64,000 nucleotides of DNA, from assembly GCA_964247695.1 (NCBI GenBank), contig CAXTVI010000011.1, positions 32,843 to 96,842 on the forward strand, written 5' to 3'. This document shows, piece by piece, positions 17,517 to 29,118 of the stretch (positions are counted from its first letter, which is position 1; each line of letters begins with the position of its first letter). Under the pieces are notes generated by a model. The model was not told the DNA's origin, did not search any database, and saw nothing but the letters and a program-made list of their open reading frames with translations. The stretch is from Lichenicoccus sp964247695 (GTDB lineage Bacteria; Pseudomonadota; Alphaproteobacteria; Acetobacterales; Acetobacteraceae). The translations under genes were made by a program, and so were the position numbers.

Positions 17517-18475
17517 GGATGTCCCGCGGCAGCAACCCGTTCGGCCATCCGGCGGATGAACGCAAGCGTCCGGTCCGGCGCGGTAACCGGGATCATGTGG
17601 CCGGCACCTTCGATCAGTTCCAGCTCGAGATTCGGCAGCACCTCCTGCATGGCGATGCCGTTGGCCTTGTGGTCGAGCACCCGGTCGCTGGTGCCGAACA
17701 GGATGCCGACCGGCACCTCGATCGAACCGAACCGGGCCACGAGTCCGGGCAGGTCACGGTTGATTGCGGTGAGATCGGTCGAGGCGGCGTAGAACGCCTG
17801 CGGCCGCAGGCTCAGCAGGCCGCCATTGACCATCGGGAACGCGTGCGGCACCCGGTCCGGACCGAACACCGTATCCAGCACCTCGTCGCGGTGGCGGATC
17901 GAGAGCGGGGTCGCGATCGTCCAGGCCACGATCAGCCGCACGATCCGCGAGCGCACCACGAGGCGACGGAACGGCGCCGGCACCCGATCCTGCACGCTGG
18001 TCAGCGGCGCCAGCAGAGCCAGGCCGCCGACGCTGTCCGGATGGTTCAACGCGAGGGTGAGGGCCAGCGCGCCGCCCAGCGAGTGGCCGACGATCAGCGG
18101 GCGCTGCAGGCCGAGGGCGCGGATGAAGCCGGCGACCGTCGCCGCCTGCGCGCCGAGGGCGGCCGATGCCTTGAACGGACGCGTCGAGTAGCCGCTGCCG
18201 GGCCGGTCCAGGGCGATGACGCGATGCTCGTGCGCGAGCGGGACGAGGCCCTCGCCGGCGAAGTTCAGCAATTGGCCGCCGAGGCCGTGGATCAGCAGGA
18301 TCGGCGGCCCCTCGCCGGCCTCGACATAATGCAGCCGCATGCCGGCGATATCGAGAAACCGCCCCTTCGGCGGCAGCGCCGCCTCGACCTTGCGCGCGGT
18401 GCGCCAGGTAAACGCCACCAGGCCACCGGCCGCGAGCGCGGATGCGCCTCCGAGCCACTTCAGAAGTCTGATCAT
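17513..18475 (-). CDS. Alpha/beta hydrolase with N-terminal membrane helix
   Basis: A 320-residue protein. An N-terminal hydrophobic segment (WLGGASALAAGGLVAFTW) suggests membrane anchoring. The hydrolase fold shows LLIHGLGGQ (oxyanion hole), the nucleophile elbow GHSLGG and a C-terminal GAGHMIP with the catalytic His. An Asp in FGTSDRV fits the acid position. The start at 18475 has GAGGGG at a good distance; an upstream ATG at 18490 overlaps the preceding stop as ATGA but has no SD. Next to a Baeyer-Villiger enzyme it is well placed to hydrolyse the ester product (inference). Confidence 0.83.
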   Translation of the reverse strand: MIRLLKWLGGASALAAGGLVAFTWRTARKVEAALPPKGRFLDIAGMRLHYVEAGEGPPILLIHGLGGQLLNFAGEGLVPLAHEHRVIALDRPGSGYSTRPFKASAALGAQAATVAGFIRALGLQRPLIVGHSLGGALALTLALNHPDSVGGLALLAPLTSVQDRVPAPFRRLVVRSRIVRLIVAWTIATPLSIRHRDEVLDTVFGPDRVPHAFPMVNGGLLSLRPQAFYAASTDLTAINRDLPGLVARFGSIEVPVGILFGTSDRVLDHKANGIAMQEVLPNLELELIEGAGHMIPVTAPDRTLAFIRRMAERVAAAGHP

Positions 18476-18486
18476 GCGCCGTCCCC

Positions 18487-19329
18487 TCATGCACGCTTCG
18501 GGCGGCGCGTCGATTTCGAGATCCGCTCAAGCAGGCCCCAGTGCGAAACCGGCGCCAGCCGTTCCATTGTCGCGGCGATCCGCGCGTCGCGACCGACGAT
18601 GATCCGCGAGCGCCGCCGTTCCACTCCACGCACGATGATCTCGCCGGCGACGGACGGTGGCAAGGTCAGGGCACGCTGGAACAGCACCCGGGCGCGCTCG
18701 ATCTCCTGGGGCGAGGCCGCGGCATGGATCCGTGCGTTGCGGGCGATGGCGGTGTTGACGCCGCCGGGATGCACCACCGTCACCCCGACATTGGAGCCGG
18801 CCAGTTCGTGCCGCAGCGATTCGGAGAAGCCACGCACCGCGAACTTGCTGGCGGCATACGCGGTCTGGCCAGGGGGTGCCACCAGCCCGAACAGGCTCGA
18901 GATGTTCACCAGCCGCGCCTCGGGAGCCTGGCGGAGCAGCGGCAGGAAGGCGCGTGTCATGCGCACGACGCCCTGCAGATTGACAGCCAGCAGCCAGTCG
19001 AAATCCCGTTCCGCCACTTCCTCGAAACGGCCGCCGAGCGCCACGCCGGCATTGTTGAACAGCAGGTCGACGCCGCGATGCTGCGCCAGCACCAGGGGTG
19101 GCAGGGCCGCGATCGCCGCGGCATCCGACACGTCCAGCACATGGGTGCTGACGCGCACGCCGATGACCGAGAGCGAGCGTGCGGCGGCGGCGAGTGCGCC
19201 TTCGTCGATGTCGGCCAGGGCCAGGTTGCAGCGCCGCCGCGCCAGGCTCTCGGCGGTGGCGCGGCCGATGCCGCCGGCGCCGCCGGTGACCAGCGCGGTG
19301 CGGCCTTCGAGGTTCATTCGAGCGGTCAT
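18487..19329 (-). CDS. Short-chain dehydrogenase/reductase
   Basis: About 280 residues with the classical SDR motifs TGGAGGIG (cofactor), NNAG, the catalytic Ser in NISSLFG and YAASK (Tyr and Lys). The C-terminal extension (GVERRRSRIIVGRDARIAATMERLAP) is common in SDRs of fatty-acyl and sterol-type pathways. It follows the small acyl-CoA dehydrogenase gene by 4 bp and precedes the hydrolase gene. Alcohol-to-ketone oxidation ahead of the monooxygenase is a plausible role; the substrate is unproven. Confidence 0.85.
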   Translation of the reverse strand: MTARMNLEGRTALVTGGAGGIGRATAESLARRRCNLALADIDEGALAAAARSLSVIGVRVSTHVLDVSDAAAIAALPPLVLAQHRGVDLLFNNAGVALGGRFEEVAERDFDWLLAVNLQGVVRMTRAFLPLLRQAPEARLVNISSLFGLVAPPGQTAYAASKFAVRGFSESLRHELAGSNVGVTVVHPGGVNTAIARNARIHAAASPQEIERARVLFQRALTLPPSVAGEIIVRGVERRRSRIIVGRDARIAATMERLAPVSHWGLLERISKSTRRPKRA

Positions 19330-19333
19330 GGCG

Positions 19334-20461
19334 TCAGGCCGCAGCACCCAGGTCGATATAGCGCGCGAGATGGAAGTCCTCGTCGCCGAGCTGGTGGTCG
19401 ATCATCGTCAGCCGCTTGGCATAGTGCGGCAGCGGCAGCTCCCAGGTCATGCCGATGCCGCCATGCATCTGGATCGCCTCCTCGGCAACCAGCGTGCCGA
19501 CCCGCCCGATGGTGAACTTGGCCGCCGAGATTGCGCGCTCGCGTGCGAGGCGATCGCCGTCGAGTGCCGCCGCCGCATTGATGGTCGCCGAGCGTGCCTG
19601 CTCGATCTCGAGCAGCAGCGTCGCCATGCGGTGCTGCAGCGCCTGGAACTTGCCGATCGGCACGCCGAACTGGGTGCGGGTGCGCAGGTAGTCGAGCGTC
19701 GCATCGCGGGCGAACTCCATGATGCCGACCGCCTCCGACGCGAGCGCCACGATGCCGGCGGCGATGGCGTGCTCGACCAGGGCGCTGGCCGGGGAACCGC
19801 CGCCCACCAGCGCCTCGCCGCCGACAGCCGCCTCATGCAGCAGCAGCTCGCCGCCACGGCCGCCATCAACCATCCCGTAGTCGCGGACGCTCAGGCCGGC
19901 GGCGTTTCGCGAGACCAGGAACAGCGCCAGCCCGTCCTCGCCCTGGGACGGATCGGAGAGGCGTGCCGTCAGCAGGATGACATCGGCGGCGGCAAGCTGC
20001 GGCACCACCGCCTTGGCGCCGGTGAGCACATACCCGCCATCCCGGGCGGTCGCGCGGGTTGCAACCTCCCGTGGATCATAGCGCCCCTGCGGCTCATAGA
20101 ACGCCGCGGTAATCAGGCGCGTGCCGGCGATCACCTCGTCGAGCAGCGCCTGGTGGCCGCCAGCCGCCTCCAGCACGCGTCCGGCCATGACGGTGCCGAG
20201 AAACGGCTCGACCACCAGGGAGTGGCCCAGCGGCTCGAACACCGTGTTGATGTCGTAGCCGCTGCCGCCATAGCCGCCGGCCTGCTCGCCGAACAGGGCG
20301 CCGATCATGCCCAGCTCGGCGAACTGCGACCAGAGCACGCGGCTGAAGCCCTCATCGGAGGCTGCGATGCGGTCGCGCTCCCTGAAGCCGTAGCGATCGC
20401 CCAGGAAGCGGGAGATCGTGTCGGCCAGCATGCGGCGGTCATCGGTCAGGTCGAAATCCAT
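19334..20461 (-). CDS. Acyl-CoA dehydrogenase, small-subunit type (PimD-like)
   Basis: A 375-residue acyl-CoA dehydrogenase starting MDFDLTDDRRMLADTISRF, with the C-terminal EEAIQMHGGIGMTWELPLPHYAKR. It is paired with the larger dehydrogenase gene 4 bp upstream. Such adjacent, divergent dehydrogenases commonly form heteromeric enzymes, such as the pimeloyl-CoA dehydrogenase subunits of Rhodopseudomonas. The FAD-binding pattern looks atypical in this subunit, as is usual for the small partner. The substrate is not determined. Confidence 0.85.
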   Translation of the reverse strand: MDFDLTDDRRMLADTISRFLGDRYGFRERDRIAASDEGFSRVLWSQFAELGMIGALFGEQAGGYGGSGYDINTVFEPLGHSLVVEPFLGTVMAGRVLEAAGGHQALLDEVIAGTRLITAAFYEPQGRYDPREVATRATARDGGYVLTGAKAVVPQLAAADVILLTARLSDPSQGEDGLALFLVSRNAAGLSVRDYGMVDGGRGGELLLHEAAVGGEALVGGGSPASALVEHAIAAGIVALASEAVGIMEFARDATLDYLRTRTQFGVPIGKFQALQHRMATLLLEIEQARSATINAAAALDGDRLARERAISAAKFTIGRVGTLVAEEAIQMHGGIGMTWELPLPHYAKRLTMIDHQLGDEDFHLARYIDLGAAA

Positions 20462-20465
20462 GGTG

Positions 20466-21665
20466 TCACAGCCCCAGCATGGTCTTGGCGATGATGCTGC
20501 GCTGGATCTCGTTGGAGCCGCCGAAGATCGAGAGCTTGCGGTTGTTGAAATACTCCGCGGCCACCGGTGCTGCGTAGTCGGGCCCGATCGGCTCGCCATT
20601 ATAGTCGGCATCCAGCGCTTCCGGCACGAACGGCTGCGCGTACGGCCCGAGTGCGCGCCGCGTCAGGCTGGTGATCTCCTGGCGGATCTCGGTGCCGCGT
20701 ATCTTCAGCATCGAGCTCTCCGCCTCCGGCGCCCCGCCATGCGCTGCCGCGGCCAGCACGCGCAGGCTGGTGGTCTTCATGTTCTCGAGGTCGATCTCGA
20801 CCCTGGCCAGGCGCGCGGCGAAATACGGGTCGCGTGCGAGCGCCCGGCCGCCCTGCATCTCGGTTGCCGCGATCCGGCGCAGCCAGTCCAGCGCCGCGAC
20901 AGAGCCGCCGATGCCGGCGATGTTGGTGCGCTCGTAGGTCAGCAGATATTTCGCGTAGGTCCAGCCCTGGTTCTCCTCGCCGACGCGATTGCCCACCGGA
21001 ACCCGCACGTCGGTGAAGAACACCTCGTTGACCTCGTGCTCGCCATCGAGCGTGATGATCGGCCGGATCTCGATGCCGGGCGAGTGCATGTCCACGAGAA
21101 TGAACGAGATGCCCTGCTGCTTCTTGGCCGCCGCAGGATCGGTGCGCACCAGGCAGAAGATCATGTTGGCAAACTGGCCGAGCGTGGTCCAGGTCTTCTG
21201 GCCGTTCAGCACATAATGGTCGCCGTCGCGCACCGCGCTCATCCGCAGGCTGGCGAGGTCGGACCCCGCACCCGGCTCGGAGTAGCCCTGGCACCACCAG
21301 TCGGTGCCGTCGAGAATGCGCGGAAGATAATGTTGCCGCTGCTCCTCGGTGCCGTACTTGATCAGCACCGGGCCAAGCATGTTGACACCGAACGCGACGA
21401 TGCGCGGCGCGTGCGCCCGGGCGGTCTCGTAGTCGAAGATGTAGCGCTCGGCGACGCTCCAGCCGGGACCGCCATGCTCTACCGGCCAGTGTCCCGCGAG
21501 CCAGCCGCGCTCGTTGAGGATGGCGTGCCAGCCCGCCAGGTCGTCACGGGTCAGCCGCTTGCCGGTGCGCACCTTGTCCGCGGTGCGCGGCGGCAACTTC
21601 CCGGCCAGGAAGTGCCGCACATCCTCGCGGAACGCTTCCTCCCGGGGCGTGAAGTTCAGGTCCAT
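20466..21665 (-). CDS. Acyl-CoA dehydrogenase, large-subunit type (PimC-like)
   Basis: A 399-residue acyl-CoA dehydrogenase. WWCQGYSEPGAGSDLASLRMSA and YVLNGQKTWTTLGQFAN are the standard central motifs. The C-terminus reads LSIFGGSNEIQRSIIAKTMLGL. The protein resembles the large subunit of pimeloyl-CoA-type dehydrogenases. Its stop lies 4 bp before the small-subunit start, and its ATG overlaps the thioesterase gene by 10 bp. A heterodimer with the next gene's product is the likely active form. Confidence 0.87.
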   Translation of the reverse strand: MDLNFTPREEAFREDVRHFLAGKLPPRTADKVRTGKRLTRDDLAGWHAILNERGWLAGHWPVEHGGPGWSVAERYIFDYETARAHAPRIVAFGVNMLGPVLIKYGTEEQRQHYLPRILDGTDWWCQGYSEPGAGSDLASLRMSAVRDGDHYVLNGQKTWTTLGQFANMIFCLVRTDPAAAKKQQGISFILVDMHSPGIEIRPIITLDGEHEVNEVFFTDVRVPVGNRVGEENQGWTYAKYLLTYERTNIAGIGGSVAALDWLRRIAATEMQGGRALARDPYFAARLARVEIDLENMKTTSLRVLAAAAHGGAPEAESSMLKIRGTEIRQEITSLTRRALGPYAQPFVPEALDADYNGEPIGPDYAAPVAAEYFNNRKLSIFGGSNEIQRSIIAKTMLGL

Positions 21666-22126
21666 TCGGCCCTCTCCAGTATGGCGGGATCGTCGGTTGT
21701 GAATGTCTCGAGCCGGCTCCGCCAGTTCTGCGGCACCGGCACCGGACGTTGCGTGTCGGGATCGATGCAGACATGCACGAGGCCGCCCTCCGCCGCGGGT
21801 GCGGCGACACCGTCGCGGAAGGCGCCGAGCTTCCAGGTGATGCTCGACGTTCCAATGCTTGCAAGCGCCAGCCCGATGCGAACCGTTTCCGGATAGGCCA
21901 GCGGGAATGCATAGCGGCAGGTCGAGGCGACGACGTACGCGCGCGTGTCGCCCGACGCGAGATCGAGCGCCCCGGTCTCGATCAGCAGCGCGTTCACCGC
22001 GCTGTCGAACCAGGAATAATACGCGGCATTGTTGACGTGCCCGTAGGCGTCGTTGTCGCTCCATCGCGTCGAGATCGCGTGCCAGCGACGATACGCCGCA
22101 TGCGGCCGGAACGCCGTCCGGCTCAT
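21656..22126 (-). CDS. Acyl-CoA thioesterase (4HBT hot-dog fold)
   Basis: A 156-residue protein with the 4-hydroxybenzoyl-CoA thioesterase motif STRWSDNDAYGHVNNAAYYSWFDSA and the following helix. Such enzymes release CoA from acyl-CoA and often prevent CoA sequestration in degradative pathways. Its start overlaps the ligase stop (ATGA, 22123-22126) and its end overlaps the large acyl-CoA dehydrogenase start. All these overlaps mark a single operon. Confidence 0.87.
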   Translation of the reverse strand: MSRTAFRPHAAYRRWHAISTRWSDNDAYGHVNNAAYYSWFDSAVNALLIETGALDLASGDTRAYVVASTCRYAFPLAYPETVRIGLALASIGTSSITWKLGAFRDGVAAPAAEGGLVHVCIDPDTQRPVPVPQNWRSRLETFTTDDPAILERAEWT

Positions 22127-23763
22127 GCCGTGACGCCGGGGCCGGTCGCGTAGAGGGCGCGCAGGGCCTTCTTGTCGATCTTGCCGACGCTGGTCTTCGG
22201 CATGGTCTCGACAATCTCCAGCCGGTCGAGGCGTGCATACCGGCTGACCTCGCCGGCCTCGATCGCCGTGTCCAGCAGCCGGTTGACCTGCTCCAGCGTT
22301 ACTGACTGGCCGGGCGCGGGAACCACCACGCCGAGCGGGCGCTCGCCCCATTGCGGATGCGGCACGCCGATGACGGCGACCGAACCGATCTCGGGCAGAT
22401 CGGCGATCATGTCCTCCAGCGTCACCGAGCAGATCCATTCGCCCCCTGTCTTGATGACGTCCTTGAGCCGGTCGCGTATCTGCACGTAGCCCTCGGCATT
22501 CAGCGTGGCCACGTCCTGCGTATGCAGCCAGCCGCCGCGCCACAGCGCTGCAGAGGCGCGGGCATCGCCGACATAGCAGGCGGTCAGCCAGGGCGCCCGC
22601 ACCACCAGCTCGCCACGTGTTGCGCCATCCGCCGGCACGTCGCGCATGGCCTCGTCGACGACGCGCACCGAGACCAGCGGCACCGGTATTCCCGCCATGG
22701 TCAGCGCCTCGACCTCGTCACCCGCTCCGGCCCTGCGCGGCCGCGAGACGGCAAGCAGGGGCGCGGTCTCCGACATGCCGTAGCCGCTGACCAGCTCCAT
22801 GCCACGGCGGCGTCCCTCCCGGCACAGCGCCTGGGTCAGCGCGGACCCGCCGATAGTCATCAGCCAGCCGCTGAGGTCGTCGCCGCGGCGGTCGGCGGCG
22901 CCCAGGATCATCTGCAGGATGGTCGGCACGCAATGCGAGAAGGTGACGCCTTCACGGGCGCGCAGTTCCAGGATGGCGTCGGGGTCGTAGCGCCCGGCAT
23001 AGACCTGCTTCACGCCAAGCATGGTCGCGACGTACGGCATTCCCCAGGCATGCACGTGGAACATCGGCGTGAGCGGCATATACACGTCGTCGGCGCCAAA
23101 GCCGCGACTCTTGAGGCAGCCGAACGGTCCGTTCGCGACGATGGCGTGCAGGACGATCTGGCGGTGACTGAAACAGACGGCCTTCGGACTGCCGGTGGTG
23201 CCGGTGGTGAAGAACAGCGTCGCCATCGCGTTCTCGTCGAAGTCGCGGAACTCGAAGCCGGGATCGGCCTCCTTCAGCAGCCGCTCGTACTCGCCCGCGG
23301 CATAATCCGGCGGTGCGGCATCTCCATCCATCAGCGCCACGATGGCGCGCACCTTCGGCAGCGTGCCGCGCAGGACGTCGACCAGCGGCAGGAAGTCGCG
23401 ATGCACCAGCAGGATCTCGGCGTCCGCACGGTTGATGGTGTCGGCAACCTGCGCCGGCGGCAGGCGCACGTTCACCGTCTGCAGCACCGCGCCGAGCATC
23501 GGCACCGCGAAATAGCATTCCAGGTAGCGGTGGCTGTCCCAGTCCAGCACGCCGATGGTCATGCCCTCGGTGGCGCCAAGCGCGGTGAGGGCACTGGCAA
23601 GCCGGCCGAGCCGGTCTCGGAACTCGCGATAGGTGATGCGGACATCGCCGCGATAGACGATCTCCTGGTCGGCCGACGTGACCAGCGAGGTGTCGAGCAG
23701 ATGCCGGATCGTCAGCGGGAAGTCATGCGCCTCCCCGGCCTTTTCAGCGAACCGCAGCGCCAT
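22123..23763 (-). CDS. AMP-forming acyl-CoA synthetase
   Basis: A 546-residue ANL-superfamily ligase that activates a carboxylic acid with ATP and CoA. Motifs are LFFTTGTTGSPKAVCFSHRQ (P-loop-like A3), VSGYGMSETAPLL (A5), GWLHTQDVATLNAEGYVQIRDRLKDVIKTGGEWI (A7-A8) and the C-terminal PKTSVGKIDKKALR with the catalytic Lys. It resembles medium-chain and PimA-like ligases. The ATG at 23763 has GGAGAGA upstream. About 170 bp separate it from the upstream hydratase/dehydrogenase gene, so an internal promoter is possible. Confidence 0.88.
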   Translation of the reverse strand: MALRFAEKAGEAHDFPLTIRHLLDTSLVTSADQEIVYRGDVRITYREFRDRLGRLASALTALGATEGMTIGVLDWDSHRYLECYFAVPMLGAVLQTVNVRLPPAQVADTINRADAEILLVHRDFLPLVDVLRGTLPKVRAIVALMDGDAAPPDYAAGEYERLLKEADPGFEFRDFDENAMATLFFTTGTTGSPKAVCFSHRQIVLHAIVANGPFGCLKSRGFGADDVYMPLTPMFHVHAWGMPYVATMLGVKQVYAGRYDPDAILELRAREGVTFSHCVPTILQMILGAADRRGDDLSGWLMTIGGSALTQALCREGRRRGMELVSGYGMSETAPLLAVSRPRRAGAGDEVEALTMAGIPVPLVSVRVVDEAMRDVPADGATRGELVVRAPWLTACYVGDARASAALWRGGWLHTQDVATLNAEGYVQIRDRLKDVIKTGGEWICSVTLEDMIADLPEIGSVAVIGVPHPQWGERPLGVVVPAPGQSVTLEQVNRLLDTAIEAGEVSRYARLDRLEIVETMPKTSVGKIDKKALRALYATGPGVTA

Positions 23764-23931
23764 CGGCTCTCTCCGGCTGCAGCTCTGCACATAATCCGGA
23801 CTGTCCCGCGACTTGGCGCATGACGGCCATCTCCCCTCCTTCGCCGGTATTGCCCCGGCCGTGTTTTAGAATAGATGGTACGTCGGCCGGCGGACCAGAC
23901 CCGATCGCCGGAACTTGATGAACGATCTACG

Positions 23932-25959
<2,028 letters not shown>

Positions 25960-25975
25960 GCGAGGTCCCTCCGCT

Positions 25976-26743
25976 TCAGAGTGTGCCGCCGCCACCGTCG
26001 ATGACGATGACCTGGCCATTGACATAGGCGCCGGCACGCGACGCCAGGAACACCGCGGCGCCGGCAACATCGTCGGGCTCGCCGATCCGGCGCATCGGGT
26101 TGGCACGGTTCAGCGCCGCCTCGGCTTCGGGATCCTCCCAGAGCGCGCGGGCGAAGTCGGTGCGGATTACGCCGGGGGCGATCGCGTTGATCCGGATGTT
26201 GTGCTGGCCGTATTCGACGGCGAGGTTGCGAACGAGCTGGAGATCGGCGGCCTTGGAGATGCCGTAGGCGCCGATCGTGGCCGAACCGATGAGCCCCGCG
26301 ATCGAGGAGATCACCACGATCGCGCCGTCGCGGCGCGCGATCATGCCGGGGGCGACCATGCCGATCAGCCAGTGGTTCGAGAGCACGTTGTTGTCGAGGA
26401 TCTTGCGGAACTGCTCGTCGGAGATGCCCGCCATCGGCCCGTAATAGGGGTTCGAAGCCGCATTGCAGACCAGCACGTCGACCGGCCCGAACTGTGCTGC
26501 GGTCTGCCCGACCAGGCCCTGCAGCGCCTCCTTCGAGGAGATGCCGGCCGCCACCGCCAGCGCCGTGCCCGCGCCGTGCCGCTCGTTGATCCCGGCGGCG
26601 ACGGTGTCGCACGCCGCCTGCCTGCGGCTGGACACCACCACCCGCGCTCCGTGGGCTGCCAGCGCCTCGGCGATCGCGCGCCCGATGCCGCGCGTCGAGC
26701 CGGTGACGATGGCAACCTTGCCGCTGAGATCGAACAATTCCAT
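25976..26743 (-). CDS. Short-chain dehydrogenase/reductase (FabG-like)
   Basis: A 255-residue classical SDR with TGSTRGIG, CNAASNPYYGP, the catalytic Ser in ISSIAG and YGISK. The C-terminal DGGGGTL follows VNGQVIVIDGG. Sequence of this style is common for dehydrogenases encoded beside ACAD10-like dehydrogenases and phosphotransferase-like genes. A 3-hydroxyacyl or alcohol substrate is likely. The start at 26743 leaves 2 bp to the stop of the upstream gene. Confidence 0.85.
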   Translation of the reverse strand: MELFDLSGKVAIVTGSTRGIGRAIAEALAAHGARVVVSSRRQAACDTVAAGINERHGAGTALAVAAGISSKEALQGLVGQTAAQFGPVDVLVCNAASNPYYGPMAGISDEQFRKILDNNVLSNHWLIGMVAPGMIARRDGAIVVISSIAGLIGSATIGAYGISKAADLQLVRNLAVEYGQHNIRINAIAPGVIRTDFARALWEDPEAEAALNRANPMRRIGEPDDVAGAAVFLASRAGAYVNGQVIVIDGGGGTL

Positions 26744-26745
26744 GC

Positions 26746-27772
26746 TCAACCCCTCGCTCTGGCGAGACGCGCCTCGCGCCACGCAGCCTCCGCCAGCGGC
26801 ACCACGCGTGCGGCAGACGACTCCGCCTCAGCGCTCGACGCGTTGCCGTCGATGATGCGCCTGCGTATGCCCTGCACGATGCCGACCAGGCGGAACAGGT
26901 TGTAGGCGAAATACCAATGCAGGTCGGGCAAGCCGTCGCGGCCGGTCTCGGTGCAGTACAGAGCCACCGCTTCGTCGAGACGGGGGATGCCGGCCGCCTC
27001 GAAATCCACCCCGGCGAGGCCGGAACGCCCGTCCGCCGGCATCGTCCAGTTCATTGCGAGATAGGCGAAGTCGGCCAGCGGATCACCGATGGTCGACAAT
27101 TCCCAATCCAGCATGGCGCGCAGCACTGGCCGTTCGGCCTCGAAGATCAGGTTGTCGAGCCGGTAGTCGCCATGGATGATCGCGCTGCGGGTCTGCGCCG
27201 GCGCGGTGCGCGGCAGCCACTCGATCAGCTGCTCGACCGGCTCGATCCAGGCGGTCTGCGCGGCGCGGTACTGGCGCGTCCAGCGCTCGACCTGGCGCGC
27301 GAAGTAGTTCCCGGGACGTCCGAAATCCTCAAGCCCGAGTGCACGGACATCGGCATTGTGCAGCGCCGCCAGAGCGCGTATCGCCTCGTGGTAGATAGCG
27401 CGCCGGCCGAGCAGGCCCACATCCGGCAGCGTAGCGTTCCAGAAGGTGCGGCCCTCGACGCACTCCATGACGTAGAACATCGCGCCGATGACGTTGTCGT
27501 CCTTGCAGAGTGCCAGCGGCCGCGCGACCGGCAGACCCGCCGGGTGCAGCGCCGAAATCAGTCGGTATTCGCGATCGACCGCGTGGGCGGAGGGCAGGAT
27601 CGGCCCGAACGGCTTGCGTCGCAGCACGATCGCGCCGCCGGCGGTCTCGATGCGATAGGTCGGGTTCGACTGGCCGCCCGGAAACTTCGCGATCCGGACC
27701 GGACCTGCGCACCCCTCGACATGCACCGCCAGCCAGCGCGCAAGCGCCGTCGCGTCGAGGTCGTGCGCCGGG

Positions 27773-27780
<8 letters not shown>
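26746..27780 (-). CDS. Phosphotransferase (APH) family protein, ACAD10 N-domain-like
   Basis: A 344-residue kinase-like protein. It has a glycine-containing loop (FPGGQSNPTYRIE), the lysine strand LRRKPFG, the catalytic loop IIHGDYRLDNLIFE and the metal-binding MLDWELSTIGDPLADFAY. These are the aminoglycoside phosphotransferase-family motifs. In vertebrates such a domain is fused to ACAD10/11, which phosphorylate 4-hydroxyacyl-CoAs for further degradation. Here the separate gene overlaps an ACAD10-like gene by 8 bp, so the same two-step role is plausible. It is unlikely to be antibiotic resistance. Confidence 0.85.
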
Positions 27781-29032
<1,252 letters not shown>

Positions 29033-29052
29033 GTTGGAGCCTCCCTATGGCG

Positions 29053-29109
29053 ACTTGGCGCTCATTCTTGTATCAGTAGCCATACCGGAGCAGGGAATTG
29101 ACGCCAAGT
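29053..29109. promoter_or_regulatory. Divergent control region with an inverted repeat
   Basis: In the gap between the dehydrogenase gene (minus) and the double-TetR gene (plus), ACTTGGCG at 29053-29060 is repeated in inverted form as CGCCAAGT at 29102-29109. The centres are about 49 bp apart. A regulator with two DNA-binding domains could bridge such half-sites. The assignment is inference from position and symmetry. Confidence 0.45.
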
Positions 29110-29118
29110 GCAATTGTC

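Noticed and set aside
17519..20494. Plus-strand frame of about 990 codons opposite the hydrolase, SDR and dehydrogenase genes
   Set aside because: Antisense to three genes with clear catalytic motifs.
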